Assembly: GCA_024643255.1 (NCBI GenBank)
Contig: JAHENF010000022.1
Span: 1-34,096, forward strand
Direction of reading: 5' to 3'
DNA: 34,096 bases
Source of the DNA: Ilumatobacteraceae bacterium
GTDB taxonomy: Bacteria; Actinomycetota; Acidimicrobiia; Acidimicrobiales; Ilumatobacteraceae
This document shows, one piece after another, positions 23,300-32,803 of the stretch. The position numbers and the translations under genes are program-made. Below the pieces are notes generated by a model. The model had not been told where the DNA came from. It saw nothing but the letters and a program-made list of their open reading frames with translations, and did not search any database. How positions within the stretch are numbered: the first letter of the stretch is position 1; each line of letters opens with the position of its first letter.

Positions 23300-24126
23300 C
23301 CGGTCACCGACTGCTGGAGGACATCGAGCGTCGGACGGACGATCATCGTGTAGGTGTCGGCGATCGCTTTCTCGCGGTGGTCCTTCTGTGCCTCCAGACG
23401 GGCCGGGTCGGTGACGACCGCCATGAACGCCCGCTTGCTCGGGAACTGGTTGAAGCGCACCTGGTGCCAGACGCGTCCGTCGCCGATGATCGTGCCCTCG
23501 ACGGCGAACCACCCGGCGACTCGGACGCCGTGTTTCGACGCCGAGATGGCGGCGGCCGACTGGTACGCCTGCATGTGGGTCGGCGTGATGTGTGCCGCCT
23601 CGGGGTCGTCGAAGCGGATCACGTGCAGCACCATGACCGGCCCGTCGTCGTCCGTCGGTGGGTGGGGCACGTCGGACCAGTCGACCGATGCCGTGCCCTC
23701 GGGTGCGGTCGGATACGGCATCGGCTGGCAGCCCATCACGATGGTCTGCTCCATGCCGGCGTCCTTGTGTGCGTGCGACGTCTGGAACTCGGGCCGCGAC
23801 TGCATCTCGATGAACGACCGCCGGGTCGGGTACTTCACGACGCCGATGCGATCCCAGATCGGGGCCTCACCGAGCAGCTGCTGATCGACGTCGCCGAAGA
23901 ACACCGGCGCCGCACCGACGGCCGTGAGCGACTCGAGCGGCATGTACTCGTCGTCGGCCTCCATCCCACTGAGCGTCGTCTCGCGACCGTCCTCGTACTC
24001 CGCGACGTCGCGATACTTCATCAGGTTGACCATCCACACCGGGCCGTCATCGCCGCGCGGCGTGGTGGCGAGGCGCATGCCGTAGTCGCGGTCGACCTGG
24101 CCGTAGCGGGGTGCGTTGGTGCTCAT
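23296..24126 (-). CDS. Duplicated dimeric alpha/beta-barrel (DUF1330-like) protein
   Basis: 276 residues from ATG 24126, overlapping both neighbours by 4 nt. Two ferredoxin-like repeats are evident. The first begins GPVWMVNLMKYRDVAEYEDG and holds IGVVKYPTRRSFIEMQSRPEFQTSHAHKDAGMEQTI. The second begins GPVMVLHVIRFDD and holds WHQVRFNQFPSKRAFMAVVTDPARLEAQKDHREKAI. The pattern KYPTRRSFIEMQSRPEF resembles DUF1330/EthD-type dimeric barrels. No catalytic residues can be assigned. The gene is placed between the sulfatase/DJ-1 fusion and the GST-like protein in a catabolic operon. Confidence 0.75.
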   Translation of the reverse strand: MSTNAPRYGQVDRDYGMRLATTPRGDDGPVWMVNLMKYRDVAEYEDGRETTLSGMEADDEYMPLESLTAVGAAPVFFGDVDQQLLGEAPIWDRIGVVKYPTRRSFIEMQSRPEFQTSHAHKDAGMEQTIVMGCQPMPYPTAPEGTASVDWSDVPHPPTDDDGPVMVLHVIRFDDPEAAHITPTHMQAYQSAAAISASKHGVRVAGWFAVEGTIIGDGRVWHQVRFNQFPSKRAFMAVVTDPARLEAQKDHREKAIADTYTMIVRPTLDVLQQSVTG

Positions 24127-26708
24127 GACCGGTTCCCTTCTGCGGCAACTGCGTCGGCGACGAGTTGCATCATTTCCCGGGCCACCATCGGGCCTGCGTT
24201 CTGGTTCTGACCGGTGACGAGGTTGCCGTCGACGACCCAGTGGTTGGCGAGCGGATCGCGGCGGCGGGTCTCGCTCTCGAAGAGCGCACCCATCGCCCGC
24301 AGTTCGGTCTCGGGATGCTGCGGCGTCGACTCGATGCCGAGTTCGCGCACCTGCTTGTCGGTCACGGCAGAGACTCTGCGGCCCTTGACCAGTGGCTCTC
24401 CGTCGGTTCCCTTCGCATTGCGGAGCCCGAGGGGGCCATGGCACACACCGCCGATCACCTTGCCGAGCGCATTGGCCCGCGTGATCTGATCGGCGAGCAC
24501 CTCGGAGAAGCCGAGGTCGAACGCCGCACCCCAGCCGCCGGCGAGGTACACGATGTCGTAGGCGGCCATGTCGAGATCGCCGACCGCGAGCGAGCGGGTG
24601 ACCTTCTCGCGCAGCACGTCGTCAGCCAGGAAGCGGTCGTCGTCGGTCGAGCGTAGAACCGGCTTGAGCGACTGCGGGTCGACGGGGATGACCCCGCCGA
24701 GCGGGCTGGCCACGTCGACGTCCATGCCGGCGTCGAAGAACGCGTAGTACGGCACGGTCATCTCACTCGCGAACACTCCGGTCGGCTTGCCGATGTCGAG
24801 CATGGCGTGGTTCGTGGCGATCACGAGCGCCCGCCGCCCGAACAGGTCGAACTCGCGGGCATCGGGATCGTCGGGGTGCATCCCGAGCTTCTGCAGCGCC
24901 TTGCGCAGCGCCCGCGCCGGAGCCGGCGGGCGCTTCGATTCGGGGGTGAGCTTGCGGCGCGAGGCATACGGCCAGGAGTGATGACGTTCCGGCACACGCT
25001 CGGCGCGCTCGTGCTTCATGACGTCCTTCAGGTGGGCGAACACCGACGCGACGGCCGGATCGTTCCATCTGTTCGCCGCCTCGATCGGGTCGGCGTCGAG
25101 GTCGTACAGCTCCCATTGATCGGGCAGCACCGAGGTGCGGAACGTGTCGCCGCCGGGCCCGCTCGACGCCAGTTGGCGCACGCCGGGTTCGGTCCAGGTC
25201 GCCGGGTCGTCGAATGTCCGCACGAGCTTCCAGAGATGGTCGGACCCACCCTCGGCGCCGGCGACGCGTGCGACGACGCCCTCGAAGTTCGAGGCCACGT
25301 GGGCCGGAATCTGGATGCGCAGCGGTGCCGGCGGCTTGGCGGCGCGGCCGAGACGGCGAGCCATCCCCGACGCGCCGGAGTCACCTTCGAGCATGTTGTC
25401 GCGGGTCATCAGATACACCGGCCGGTTGCTGTCGGCAGGCTCCCCGTCGACGACGGGCATCAGGTTGCGACCGGGGAGCGGGTGAACCTCGGAGAACGAC
25501 TCGCGCAGCACCGCTGCGGTCGCCTCCTCGTCGATGCCCGCGGCGCCGAGCAGCGTCGGCACGATGTCGACGTGCGAGGTCGGTGCGTCGTCGACGGTCC
25601 GGCCGTCGGTGACCGTCGATCCGATCCGGGCGATCGAGAACGGCACACGCGTCGCCTCGTCGTAGAGCGTGTACCACTTCTGGTGCAGACCGCCGTGCGA
25701 GCCGAGCAGGTCGCCGTGGTCGGAGGTGCGCACGATGACGGCGTCGTCGGACCCGCCCTCGGTGATGGTGCGCCGGACCTGGTCGAGCGGCGCGTCGACC
25801 TCGGCATGGAGTCGGTAGTAGGTGTCGCGGTACTGCTGTGCGTTCTTGCGGTAGATCCGCTCGACGGCCGCGCCGAATCCGTAGGCCGTCGGGTACGAGG
25901 TCCGGTACGCGATCTGGGCGGCGGGCTTGGTCGCCAGATCCTCGTCGGCGGTGGGGGAGGCGGCGATCGACGGAGGGTCGAGCGGCGACGGGCTCTCGAT
26001 GGGTGCGCCGCGCGCGGCCCACATCGGGAACAGCACGATGTCGTGCGGGTTCACGAAGCTGGCCACGAGCAGGAATGGCTTCAACGCCTCGGCGTCGCCA
26101 GCGCGTCGGCGGGCATATCGGTCCTCCAACCACGCCACCACGCGGGCAGCGATCAGCGGGTCGCGCCGCGTGCCGCTGTTGGCGAGCGGCGCCCCGTGTG
26201 GTTCCGGGCCGATCCAGCCGGAGAATCCGTAGGGGTCGAGCGGGTCGGCGGCTCGATATGCCGCGACCGCTGCGTCGTCGACGACCCCGTCGTCGTCGTT
26301 GGTTGCCAGGGGCTGTCCGTCGTCGCCGGTCAGGTCGGCGTGGGAGATGTGCCACTTGCCGTCGTAGTGCGTGTCGTAGCCGGCGGCGCGGAACCAGTGA
26401 CCGAGCGTCGGGACCTCGCCCTGCGGCAGCCAACGCAGACGCGAGTCGTCGTACATCTTGCCGAGGCCGTCGGTCTGGGTGACCCCGTGCACATCGGGAT
26501 ATTGGCCGGTGAAGATCGTGGGGCGGCTCGGCACGCAGGCCAGCGAACCGGTGTAGTGGCGGCCGAAGTTGACGGCGTGGTCGTCGAACCAGGCGCGGCC
26601 GGTGAGGACGTTGCGGCGCCACTCGGCGACGTCGGCGCCTTCGTACGGGGGAGCGGCGCGCTCCTCGTCGGTCATGATGATGATCACGTCGGGGCGGATG
26701 GTGCTCAT
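24123..26708 (-). CDS. Sulfatase fused to C-terminal DJ-1/PfpI domain
   Basis: 861 residues from ATG 26708, overlapping both neighbours by 4 nt. Residues 1 to about 600 are a type I sulfatase. They carry the formylglycine signature Cys58-V-P-S-R (SLACVPSRPTIFTGQYPDVHG), the metal ligands Asp14/Glu15 in IMTDEERA, DGKWHISH and TSDHGDLLGSHGGLHQK. Residues about 626-861 form a DJ-1/PfpI-type domain with RALVIATNHAML, YLAGGWGAA and the nucleophile elbow GGVCHGPLGL (Cys756-His757). The frame is open across the junction. Family roles are sulfate ester hydrolysis for the first domain, and glyoxalase/chaperone/amidotransferase-like for the second. The fusion is unusual. Confidence 0.88.
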   Translation of the reverse strand: MSTIRPDVIIIMTDEERAAPPYEGADVAEWRRNVLTGRAWFDDHAVNFGRHYTGSLACVPSRPTIFTGQYPDVHGVTQTDGLGKMYDDSRLRWLPQGEVPTLGHWFRAAGYDTHYDGKWHISHADLTGDDGQPLATNDDDGVVDDAAVAAYRAADPLDPYGFSGWIGPEPHGAPLANSGTRRDPLIAARVVAWLEDRYARRRAGDAEALKPFLLVASFVNPHDIVLFPMWAARGAPIESPSPLDPPSIAASPTADEDLATKPAAQIAYRTSYPTAYGFGAAVERIYRKNAQQYRDTYYRLHAEVDAPLDQVRRTITEGGSDDAVIVRTSDHGDLLGSHGGLHQKWYTLYDEATRVPFSIARIGSTVTDGRTVDDAPTSHVDIVPTLLGAAGIDEEATAAVLRESFSEVHPLPGRNLMPVVDGEPADSNRPVYLMTRDNMLEGDSGASGMARRLGRAAKPPAPLRIQIPAHVASNFEGVVARVAGAEGGSDHLWKLVRTFDDPATWTEPGVRQLASSGPGGDTFRTSVLPDQWELYDLDADPIEAANRWNDPAVASVFAHLKDVMKHERAERVPERHHSWPYASRRKLTPESKRPPAPARALRKALQKLGMHPDDPDAREFDLFGRRALVIATNHAMLDIGKPTGVFASEMTVPYYAFFDAGMDVDVASPLGGVIPVDPQSLKPVLRSTDDDRFLADDVLREKVTRSLAVGDLDMAAYDIVYLAGGWGAAFDLGFSEVLADQITRANALGKVIGGVCHGPLGLRNAKGTDGEPLVKGRRVSAVTDKQVRELGIESTPQHPETELRAMGALFESETRRRDPLANHWVVDGNLVTGQNQNAGPMVAREMMQLVADAVAAEGNRS

Positions 26709-27181
26709 GCGTTGGTCTCCGTTGTGGCGATGTGACTGGCGAGGTGGCTGGTGAGTCCGGCGATCATCTCGTCGGACGCGGCGGCAAGTTTTCGGCCGAC
26801 CACCTTGGCGACGACCTTCTGGGGTGGACGTGGCCCGGTGTCGATGGTGCTCGTCAGGGTCACGGCGGTGCCCGCTCCGTCCTGTGTCAGGCTCCACGTG
26901 TTCGTGACCGAGCGGACCACCTTGGGCAGCCCGGCGAGCGAGTAGGCCAGTGCACCCGGCTGGTCGGTGGTCGGGGCGGTCCACGTCACGACCGTCTCGA
27001 CCAACGTCGTGCGGCCGGTCTGGATGCGGCGGGCCGTGCCGATTCCGGTCTCCTGTTCCGTGAGCAGGCACGAGTGGTCGACGTTCGTCGCCCACGCGCT
27101 GATCGCCCCGAAGTCGGCCAGTGCGGCCCAGACCGTGTCCGGTGTGGCGGGGATCATCCCGGAGCGTTCGACGGTGGTCAT
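26705..27181 (-). CDS. SRPBCC-family (START-like) protein
   Basis: 158 residues from ATG 27181, overlapping both neighbours by 4 nt. The N-terminal VERSGMIPATPDTVWAALADFGAISAWATNVDHSCLL is the usual SRPBCC opening, followed by GTARRIQTGRTTLVETVVTW and the C-terminal amphipathic helix region. These proteins have a deep hydrophobic cavity and bind or cyclise/hydroxylate hydrophobic small molecules such as polyketides or lipids. In this operon it may bind the substrate (inference). Confidence 0.85.
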   Translation of the reverse strand: MTTVERSGMIPATPDTVWAALADFGAISAWATNVDHSCLLTEQETGIGTARRIQTGRTTLVETVVTWTAPTTDQPGALAYSLAGLPKVVRSVTNTWSLTQDGAGTAVTLTSTIDTGPRPPQKVVAKVVGRKLAAASDEMIAGLTSHLASHIATTETNA

Positions 27182-28044
27182 CGTGGGGGCCTTTCTCGGG
27201 CGGCGGGCATCCAGTTGGGGCCGGCGGTGAGGTCGACGCGTTCGACGAGACGGTCGCCGACGGGTTCGATCAGGTCGAGGAACTGTCGTGTGCGTTCGTC
27301 GCCGAGCGCCTTCCAGGCGATGGACGCAAGGGCGTCGAGGCGATCCTCCAACTCCTGGCGGTACTCGATGCCCCGCGCGTTGACGGCACCGCCGGTGGCG
27401 AGTCCGCGCCGTTCGAGTTCGGTGAACGCCGCGTCGAGCGCGGAGTCATCCGCGCCGCGGCTGCGCGGCAGCCAGTCGTCGGCGTAGCTCATCCAGGCGC
27501 CGTGGAGGATGCCGGACTCGACCTGGCCGATGTCCTCGGCGGTCAGGATCGCCCAGTGCGTGTCGCCGCGCCACTCGCGGATGCAGTTGACCGCGAGCCA
27601 CGCCGACAGCAGGTCGTCGTCGGGCCGAGGCCAGTCACGGCACGTGCCGAACAGCACCCGTCCTGCGATCGGCAGTGCTTCTGCGGCCGCCCAGAGCGGG
27701 TCGGCCAGCGAGGCGAGCTCGTCGCAGATCTCCGGCACGTAGCTCCGCAGGCCCGCAACGACGCCGTTGTCGCGGGCAGCAGCAGCGTCGGCGAAGGTGG
27801 TGCGCTCGCGACACTGGTCGAGACACACCGAGATGAAGGGCGGGCTGATCGAGTAGAACGCCGCCACGACGGCAGCGTTGCCGGCATCGGCCAGGGTCGC
27901 GCCGCGGGTGGCGATGTAATAGGTGAACGGGTCGGGCCCGAGCGCGGCGTAGTTCTCGATCGCAACCGGATCCCAGTAGATCCAGCCGATCAAGCGGTGC
28001 GAGACGAAACCCGCGCGCCGCGTGAGCTCCAACCAGTCGGTCAT
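27178..28044 (-). CDS. SCO6745-family protein
   Basis: 288 residues from ATG 28044, overlapping both neighbours by 4 nt. It is mostly helical, with IGWIYWDPVAIENYAALG, GNAAVVAAFYSISPPFI, NCIREWRGDTHWAILTAEDIGQVESGILHGAWM and a C-terminal ERRGLATGGAVNARGIEYRQELEDRLDAL. This matches the actinobacterial SCO6745 family (HTH/MarR-like C-terminal region), which is widely distributed but without a defined reaction. The segment ELERRGLATGGAVNARGIEYR looks like a winged-helix remnant. A regulatory or binding role is possible; function is unknown. Confidence 0.78.
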   Translation of the reverse strand: MTDWLELTRRAGFVSHRLIGWIYWDPVAIENYAALGPDPFTYYIATRGATLADAGNAAVVAAFYSISPPFISVCLDQCRERTTFADAAAARDNGVVAGLRSYVPEICDELASLADPLWAAAEALPIAGRVLFGTCRDWPRPDDDLLSAWLAVNCIREWRGDTHWAILTAEDIGQVESGILHGAWMSYADDWLPRSRGADDSALDAAFTELERRGLATGGAVNARGIEYRQELEDRLDALASIAWKALGDERTRQFLDLIEPVGDRLVERVDLTAGPNWMPAARERPPR

Positions 28045-28946
28045 CGGCCGATGGCGTCGATGAGGACCTGGGCGAGCTGTTCGGCGCCGTCCTCCTGGAA
28101 GAAGTGGGCCGCCCGCTCGATCGTCACGTGAGGCTGTCCGGCGGCGCCCGGCACGCGCTGCTGGAAGACGCGTTCGCCACCAGCCGTCACGGGGTCACTG
28201 TCGCTGAAGCACGTGATCAGCGGCTTGTCCCACGCCTCCAGCACCTTCCACGCAGCGCGATTGTCGGCGGCGGCAGGATCGTCGGGCCTGGTGGGCACCA
28301 GCGACGGGAAGATCCGGGCTCCGGCCTTGTACGAGTCGTCGGGGAACGGTGCGTTGTACGCGGCGATCTCGCCCTCGGTCAGCTCGGCGACCGTCGCGCT
28401 GTCGATCAGGAAGCCGATGTCGAACACCGGTGTCTCCTGCGAGAACTTCTGCCAGGCCATGAACGCGTCGCTGAGCGGACCGTCACCGGTCGGCAGGCCG
28501 GTGTTGCCCACGACGATGCGGGTGAACCGGTCGGGATTTTCGGCGACGAGGCGAAGGCCGACGAGTCCACCCCAGTCCTGCCCGAAGAACGTGGCGTCGC
28601 GCAGGTCGAGGTGGTCGATGATCGCCGCCTGCATCCAGGCCACGTGGCGGGCGTAGGTGTAGTCGCTCTTCTCGGTCGGTTTGTCGCTGCGACCGAATCC
28701 GACGAGGTCCGGCGCGATCACGCGGTGCCCGGCGTCGACGAGGATCGGGATCATCTTGCGGTAGAGGTAGCTCCACGACGGCTCGCCGTGCATCAGCAGG
28801 ATCGGGGCCGCGTCACGTGGGCCCTCGTCGAGGTAGTGGACGCGAAGTGTTGCGCCCTCGCCGTCGGGAACGTCGGCGTAGTTCGGCGCGAAGGGGTAGC
28901 CGGCGAGGCCGGCGAACCGTTCGTCAGGTGTGCGCAGTGCCTTCAT
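28041..28946 (-). CDS. Haloalkane dehalogenase (subfamily I-like)
   Basis: 301 residues from ATG 28946. Motifs are characteristic: [13 protein letters not shown] (53-65, oxyanion region with Trp58), [13 protein letters not shown], and the nucleophile elbow [12 protein letters not shown] with Asp124 and the halide-binding Trp125. The catalytic acid is Asp249 or Asp251 in [13 protein letters not shown], and His281 lies in [16 protein letters not shown]. Expected reaction: hydrolysis of a haloalkane to alcohol plus halide. The gene overlaps the MBL gene by 23 nt and SCO6745 by 4 nt. Natural substrate unknown; a related Asp-nucleophile hydrolase is the alternative. Confidence 0.9.
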   Translation of the reverse strand: MKALRTPDERFAGLAGYPFAPNYADVPDGEGATLRVHYLDEGPRDAAPILLMHGEPSWSYLYRKMIPILVDAGHRVIAPDLVGFGRSDKPTEKSDYTYARHVAWMQAAIIDHLDLRDATFFGQDWGGLVGLRLVAENPDRFTRIVVGNTGLPTGDGPLSDAFMAWQKFSQETPVFDIGFLIDSATVAELTEGEIAAYNAPFPDDSYKAGARIFPSLVPTRPDDPAAADNRAAWKVLEAWDKPLITCFSDSDPVTAGGERVFQQRVPGAAGQPHVTIERAAHFFQEDGAEQLAQVLIDAIGR

Positions 28947-29823
28947 GGTGCTCCATTCGATTGGTGACGCCGATGCCTGGCACCGGCGTCACCGGGTTGA
29001 TCTCGATGCGGTGGAGGTCGTCGCCGAGTTCGACGACGCCCGTGAAGTGGTCGGCCGTGAGCGCCTTCCAGTCGTCGCCGCTGCCCCCGGTCGGGATCGG
29101 TGGGACGTAGTGGGTGAGCACGAGCGTGCCGACGCCACCACGCGCCGCCGTCTGCGCGGCTTCCTCGGGGGAGGAGTGGTAGTCGAGGGTGTCCTTGATC
29201 CGCTGCATCGGCACGTTGGCGATGATGTCCTTGCGGATCACGGTGTGAACGAGCGCATCGGCGCCGTCACACAACGAGTCGAGACCCGGGCACGGCACCG
29301 TGTCGCCGGCGGCGACCACCGCGACGCCGTCGTGCTCGAAGCGAAACCCGACGCTGGGCTCGACCGGCTTGTGATCCGTCTGGGCGCAGGTGATGCGCAC
29401 GTCGCCCGGCAGGGTGACGTCACCTTCGGTGACCTCGATGACGTCCACCTGGGGTGGCGCATCGAGATCGTGGTGGTGCGCGATGCGGTACGCCATGTCG
29501 GGTTCGAGCGACGCCATGATGTGCTCGACGACGGCCTTCGTGCCGACCGGTCCGACGATCGTGAGCGGGGTCGGCACGAACGTCATCACCCAACGGGTGG
29601 TGATCACGTCGTTGAGGTCGGTGATGTGGTCGCTGTGCAGGTGGGTGATCAGTACGGCCGAGAGGTTCGGCGCGCCGAGGCCCGCGGCGGCGAGGCGCAT
29701 CAACACGCCGCGGCCGGCATCGACCAGGTAGTGCTCCTCACCGGCGGAGATCAACGTCGCGGGCCCGGCTCGATCGGGGCTCGGTATCGGGCTGCCGGTG
29801 CCGAGCAGGGTGATGGCGATCAT
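28924..29823 (-). CDS. Metallo-beta-lactamase-fold hydrolase (RNase Z/arylsulfatase-like)
   Basis: 299 residues from ATG 29823, overlapping the upstream sulfatase stop by 4 nt. It starts [22 protein letters not shown]. The zinc motif is [16 protein letters not shown] (HxHxDH), with further ligands in [19 protein letters not shown] (Asp) and [10 protein letters not shown] (His). The group contains RNase Z-like phosphodiesterases and alkyl/aryl sulfatase-like enzymes; the operon context favours small-molecule hydrolysis. Its 3' end includes a 29-bp palindrome (28964-28992) that encodes [10 protein letters not shown], and it overlaps the dehalogenase by 23 nt, so the C-terminal tail may be a late extension. 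Confidence 0.88.
   Translation of the reverse strand: MIAITLLGTGSPIPSPDRAGPATLISAGEEHYLVDAGRGVLMRLAAAGLGAPNLSAVLITHLHSDHITDLNDVITTRWVMTFVPTPLTIVGPVGTKAVVEHIMASLEPDMAYRIAHHHDLDAPPQVDVIEVTEGDVTLPGDVRITCAQTDHKPVEPSVGFRFEHDGVAVVAAGDTVPCPGLDSLCDGADALVHTVIRKDIIANVPMQRIKDTLDYHSSPEEAAQTAARGGVGTLVLTHYVPPIPTGGSGDDWKALTADHFTGVVELGDDLHRIEINPVTPVPGIGVTNRMEHHEGTAHT
28964..28992. repeat. 29-bp palindrome inside 3' end of MBL gene
   Basis: GTGACGCCGATGCC-T-GGCACCGGCGTCAC: 14-bp arms with one mismatch around a single central base. A second copy with the same length and nearly the same sequence is at 33989-34017. Here it is translated as part of the MBL protein C-terminus. Confidence 0.8.
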
Positions 29824-32084
29824 TGACGGCTCATTTCCGCGGCTGCCTCGGCAGCTCGCGCTTCGAGATCGCTCGGTGAGAGGAGCTGGATGACCACCTC
29901 GTGCAGGTTCCCGGTGAAGGCAAATGGCGCCTCGTAGCGGTTCGACACCGGTGAGCCGTGGTCGGAAGCAATGCTCGGTCCGACCGACGACATCATGCGC
30001 ATGAACAGCGGCAACTCGGCGCCTCCCACCGATGACCCGTCGATCTCGATCTCGATGCTGCCGATACGACCGTCACCGCGGCGGAACTTGGCCACCAGCG
30101 TCGAGGTGCCGTCGGGAACCTCGACGTCCGACTCGACGATCGTATGGTCGTCGAACGCGTTGTAGTCGACGACGAGCCGGTCGTCCTGCAGGAACACCGA
30201 AATCCCGGAATTCTGTGTGCCGGTCGCGAACAACACGCCGTCGTCGCCGCGTTGGCGGGTCACGGTTGCCGTCAGGTCGAACGATCGGCCGCCGATTGCA
30301 GCGCCGGCCTGGCCGGGCAGCGGTGACATGGGTGGCCGGTAGACGTAGCGCCGGTCACCGGGATGTGGCGAGTTCGGTCGGAATCGCGCCCCGAAGAGCT
30401 CGACCAGGCGGTCGTCGAGGGGCAGCACTCCATGCCGTTCGGCCTCCACCCACCACCGCTCGATCAGTTCGGCGAGCTTGTCGGGTCGTTGCTGCGCGAG
30501 GTCGTTGCACTCCGACCAGTCGTCGGTCAGCCGGTAGAGCTCCCACGGTTCGGTGTCGTAGTCAGCGCCCTGGGTGTGTTTGCAGACCGCTTTCCAGTCG
30601 CCCGCGACGAGCGCCCGGCTGCCGCTCATCTCGAAGTACTGCAGGGTGTTCGTCGCCGCTGCGTCCGGGTCCGCAAGGACCGAGGCGAAGGAGTGACCCG
30701 TGATCGGCAGCTGTTCGATCCCCCGATACACGTCGGGCGCGGTCGCACCGACGAGTTCGTAGATCGTCGGCGTGATGTCGGACACGTTGACGAACTGCGA
30801 GCGCTTGGTGCCCGCCTGATCGGCCGGGACGATGCCGGGCGCGTGCACGATCATCGGCACGTGGACGCCACCCTCGTGGGTGTTCTGCTTGTACCACTTG
30901 AAGGGGGTGTTTCCGCACTGCGCCCAGCCCCACGGGTAGTTGGTGTGGCTGTGCGGGCCGCCGATGTCGTCGATGCGCTCGACCGCTTCGTCGGGTGTCT
31001 CGAAGATGCCGTTGAAGAACTTCATCTCGTGCATGACCCCGAACGGGCCGCCCTCCTGCGATGCGCCGTTGTCGGCCATCACGACCAGGACGGTGTTGTC
31101 GAGTTGGCCCATGTCGCGCAGTCCGTCGACGAGGCGTCCGATCTGGTCGTCGGTGTGGTCGAGGAATGCGGCGAAGGCCTCCTGCAACCGACAGGCGAGG
31201 CGCTGTTGGTTCTCGGGCAGGTCGTCCCAGGCGTCGACACCCGGGTTGCGCGGTGCGAGCTGTGTTCCGTTGGGTACCAGTCCCGATTCGAGCTGGCGGG
31301 CGAACCAGCGTTCGCGGACGACATCCCATCCCTCGTCGAACCGTCCCCGGTACTTCTCGAGGTACGCCGCCGGCGCCTGGTGAGGAGCGTGTGTGGCACC
31401 GAACGGCAGGTACGCGAAGAATGGTCGGTCCGGTCGCACCCCCTTGGAGTCCGACACCATCTTCAACAGCTGGTCGACCAGGTCCTCGGACAGGTGGTAC
31501 CCGTCCTCTGGCCGCGACGGCGGATCGACCGGGTGGTTGTCGCAGGTCAGCTCGGGATGGAACTGGTCGGTCTCGCCCTCGAGGAAACCGTAGAACCGGT
31601 CGAAGCCACGGGCGAGCGGCCATTGGTCGAACGGTCCGGCGGCCGAACACTGTTCCATCGGGGCGAGGTGCCACTTGCCGACGCAGAACGTGGCGTAGCC
31701 CTCTTCGCGCAGCACCTCGGCGACGGTCGCCGCGTGGTTGGTGATGTGGCCGAGCATGTTGGGGAAGCCGGTGCGGAAGTTCGACACCGCGCGCATGCCG
31801 ACGGCGTGCTGCGAACGACCGGTGAGCAGCGACGCGCGTGTCGGCGAGCACAGCGGGGTCACGTGGAAGTTCGTGAACTGCAGGCCGTTCGCCGCGAGCG
31901 CATCGACGTTCGGGGTGTCGATGTCCGAGCCGTAACAGCCGAACTGTGCGAATCCGGTGTCGTCGAGCAGCACGATGACCACGTTCGGTGCGTCGACACC
32001 GGGATGTGGCGGCTCGTCGTACCAGGCCTCGGAGTCGGCCACCGTCTTGCCGATCGTCCCCTCGAATCGAGATGCTCGTGTCAT
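29820..32084 (-). CDS. Arylsulfatase-type sulfatase
   Basis: 754 residues from ATG 32084 ([22 protein letters not shown]), preceded by GGGAGGA and overlapping the TetR stop by 4 nt. The type I signature is Cys79-S-P-T-R in [18 protein letters not shown], where Cys79 is the formylglycine precursor. Metal ligands include Asp41/Asp42 ([16 protein letters not shown]), VGKWHL and [12 protein letters not shown]. The size and the C-terminal beta-rich region ([18 protein letters not shown]) match large actinobacterial arylsulfatases of the AtsA/AtsD type. There is no signal peptide, so it is probably cytoplasmic. It needs a formylglycine-generating enzyme, which is not in the window. Confidence 0.93.
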   Translation of the reverse strand: MTRASRFEGTIGKTVADSEAWYDEPPHPGVDAPNVVIVLLDDTGFAQFGCYGSDIDTPNVDALAANGLQFTNFHVTPLCSPTRASLLTGRSQHAVGMRAVSNFRTGFPNMLGHITNHAATVAEVLREEGYATFCVGKWHLAPMEQCSAAGPFDQWPLARGFDRFYGFLEGETDQFHPELTCDNHPVDPPSRPEDGYHLSEDLVDQLLKMVSDSKGVRPDRPFFAYLPFGATHAPHQAPAAYLEKYRGRFDEGWDVVRERWFARQLESGLVPNGTQLAPRNPGVDAWDDLPENQQRLACRLQEAFAAFLDHTDDQIGRLVDGLRDMGQLDNTVLVVMADNGASQEGGPFGVMHEMKFFNGIFETPDEAVERIDDIGGPHSHTNYPWGWAQCGNTPFKWYKQNTHEGGVHVPMIVHAPGIVPADQAGTKRSQFVNVSDITPTIYELVGATAPDVYRGIEQLPITGHSFASVLADPDAAATNTLQYFEMSGSRALVAGDWKAVCKHTQGADYDTEPWELYRLTDDWSECNDLAQQRPDKLAELIERWWVEAERHGVLPLDDRLVELFGARFRPNSPHPGDRRYVYRPPMSPLPGQAGAAIGGRSFDLTATVTRQRGDDGVLFATGTQNSGISVFLQDDRLVVDYNAFDDHTIVESDVEVPDGTSTLVAKFRRGDGRIGSIEIEIDGSSVGGAELPLFMRMMSSVGPSIASDHGSPVSNRYEAPFAFTGNLHEVVIQLLSPSDLEARAAEAAAEMSRQ

Positions 32085-32722
32085 GTCTGTCCTCCCGTCG
32101 CGATCGGGGTCAGACCCCGATCGCGATCGTTGGTGATCAGGGTGAGAAGGCTGGCCTTCCACGCTCTGGCGATCTGCGTGTCGTTGCGTGCGTGGGCGCG
32201 GGTCATCAACTCGTACGCCTCGGGTGAGGTGAGTGAGTCGACGACCGCGACGAGGTCGGCGGCATCCGACGGCGTCAGCCCGTCGATCTCGCTGCCGAAG
32301 CACGCTCGGGTCTGGTCGGCGAGGGTCGCCCGGTTGCGGGCGACGGCTTCGACGAGGGTGTCGTGCTCGAATGCCCGAGCGCGGGCCATCGACATCAGCG
32401 GGCCGGCCTGCTCGTAGAGGTCGAGCCGAGTGCGAACGAAGAACGCGACGCGGTCGTCGAGATCAGCGTTGCGCGGCGGCGTCGCGTCCAGGAGATGTGA
32501 GAAGCGTTCGCGGAACTGGTCGAGCGCCTGCTGTTGGAGGTCGCCCAGGCCATCGAAGTTCCGGAAGATCGACGACACCGACACGCCTGCGCGCTCGGCC
32601 ACTGCTTCGGCCGACGGGGCGCCCTTGCCCTCGACGATCAGCGCGAACGCTGCGTCGACCACGGCCTGGCGGTTGCGGTCGCGCCGCGCCCGGCGACCAT
32701 CGATCGGTACGTCCCCACTCAC
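32081..32722 (-). CDS. TetR-family transcriptional regulator of the sulfatase/dehalogenase operon
   Basis: 213 residues from GTG 32722 (VSGDVPIDGRRARRDRNRQAV); longer starts cross the divergent promoter. The HTH is clear: QAVVDAAFALIVEGKGAPSAEAVAERAGVSVSSIFRNFDGLGDL. It is the first gene of the nine-gene minus-strand run, overlapping the sulfatase by ATGA. A 17-bp palindrome at 32755-32771 in the divergent gap is the likely operator, which would control both this operon and the GrdB-like gene. The last residues (DRDRGLTPIATGG) are encoded by a 29-bp perfect palindrome, so the C-terminus has probably been rewritten by a repeat insertion. Confidence 0.9.
   Translation of the reverse strand: MSGDVPIDGRRARRDRNRQAVVDAAFALIVEGKGAPSAEAVAERAGVSVSSIFRNFDGLGDLQQQALDQFRERFSHLLDATPPRNADLDDRVAFFVRTRLDLYEQAGPLMSMARARAFEHDTLVEAVARNRATLADQTRACFGSEIDGLTPSDAADLVAVVDSLTSPEAYELMTRAHARNDTQIARAWKASLLTLITNDRDRGLTPIATGGQT
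32098..32126. repeat. 29-bp perfect palindrome inside 3' end of tetR gene
   Basis: TCGCGATCGGGGTC-A-GACCCCGATCGCGA: perfect 14-bp arms around one central A. The GGGGTC-A-GACCCC core is a widespread repeat motif in bacterial genomes. It has the same size and geometry as the palindromes at 28964 and 33989 but a different sequence. Confidence 0.8.
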
Positions 32723-32754
32723 GGGGAGCGACTGTAGACCCTCGACGAAGATAA

Positions 32755-32771
32755 TGCGAGTCCAACTCGCA
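32755..32771. promoter_or_regulatory. Probable TetR operator between operon and GrdB-like gene
   Basis: TGCGAG-TCCAA-CTCGCA is a perfect 6-bp inverted repeat in a comparatively AT-rich stretch, 33 bp before the TetR GTG and about 62 bp before the GrdB-like start. Its position suits a shared divergent operator bound by the TetR protein of this operon. Confidence 0.6.
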
Positions 32772-32803
32772 AAAGAATGTGATCGGTCGAATATGGTGAG
32801 CTC

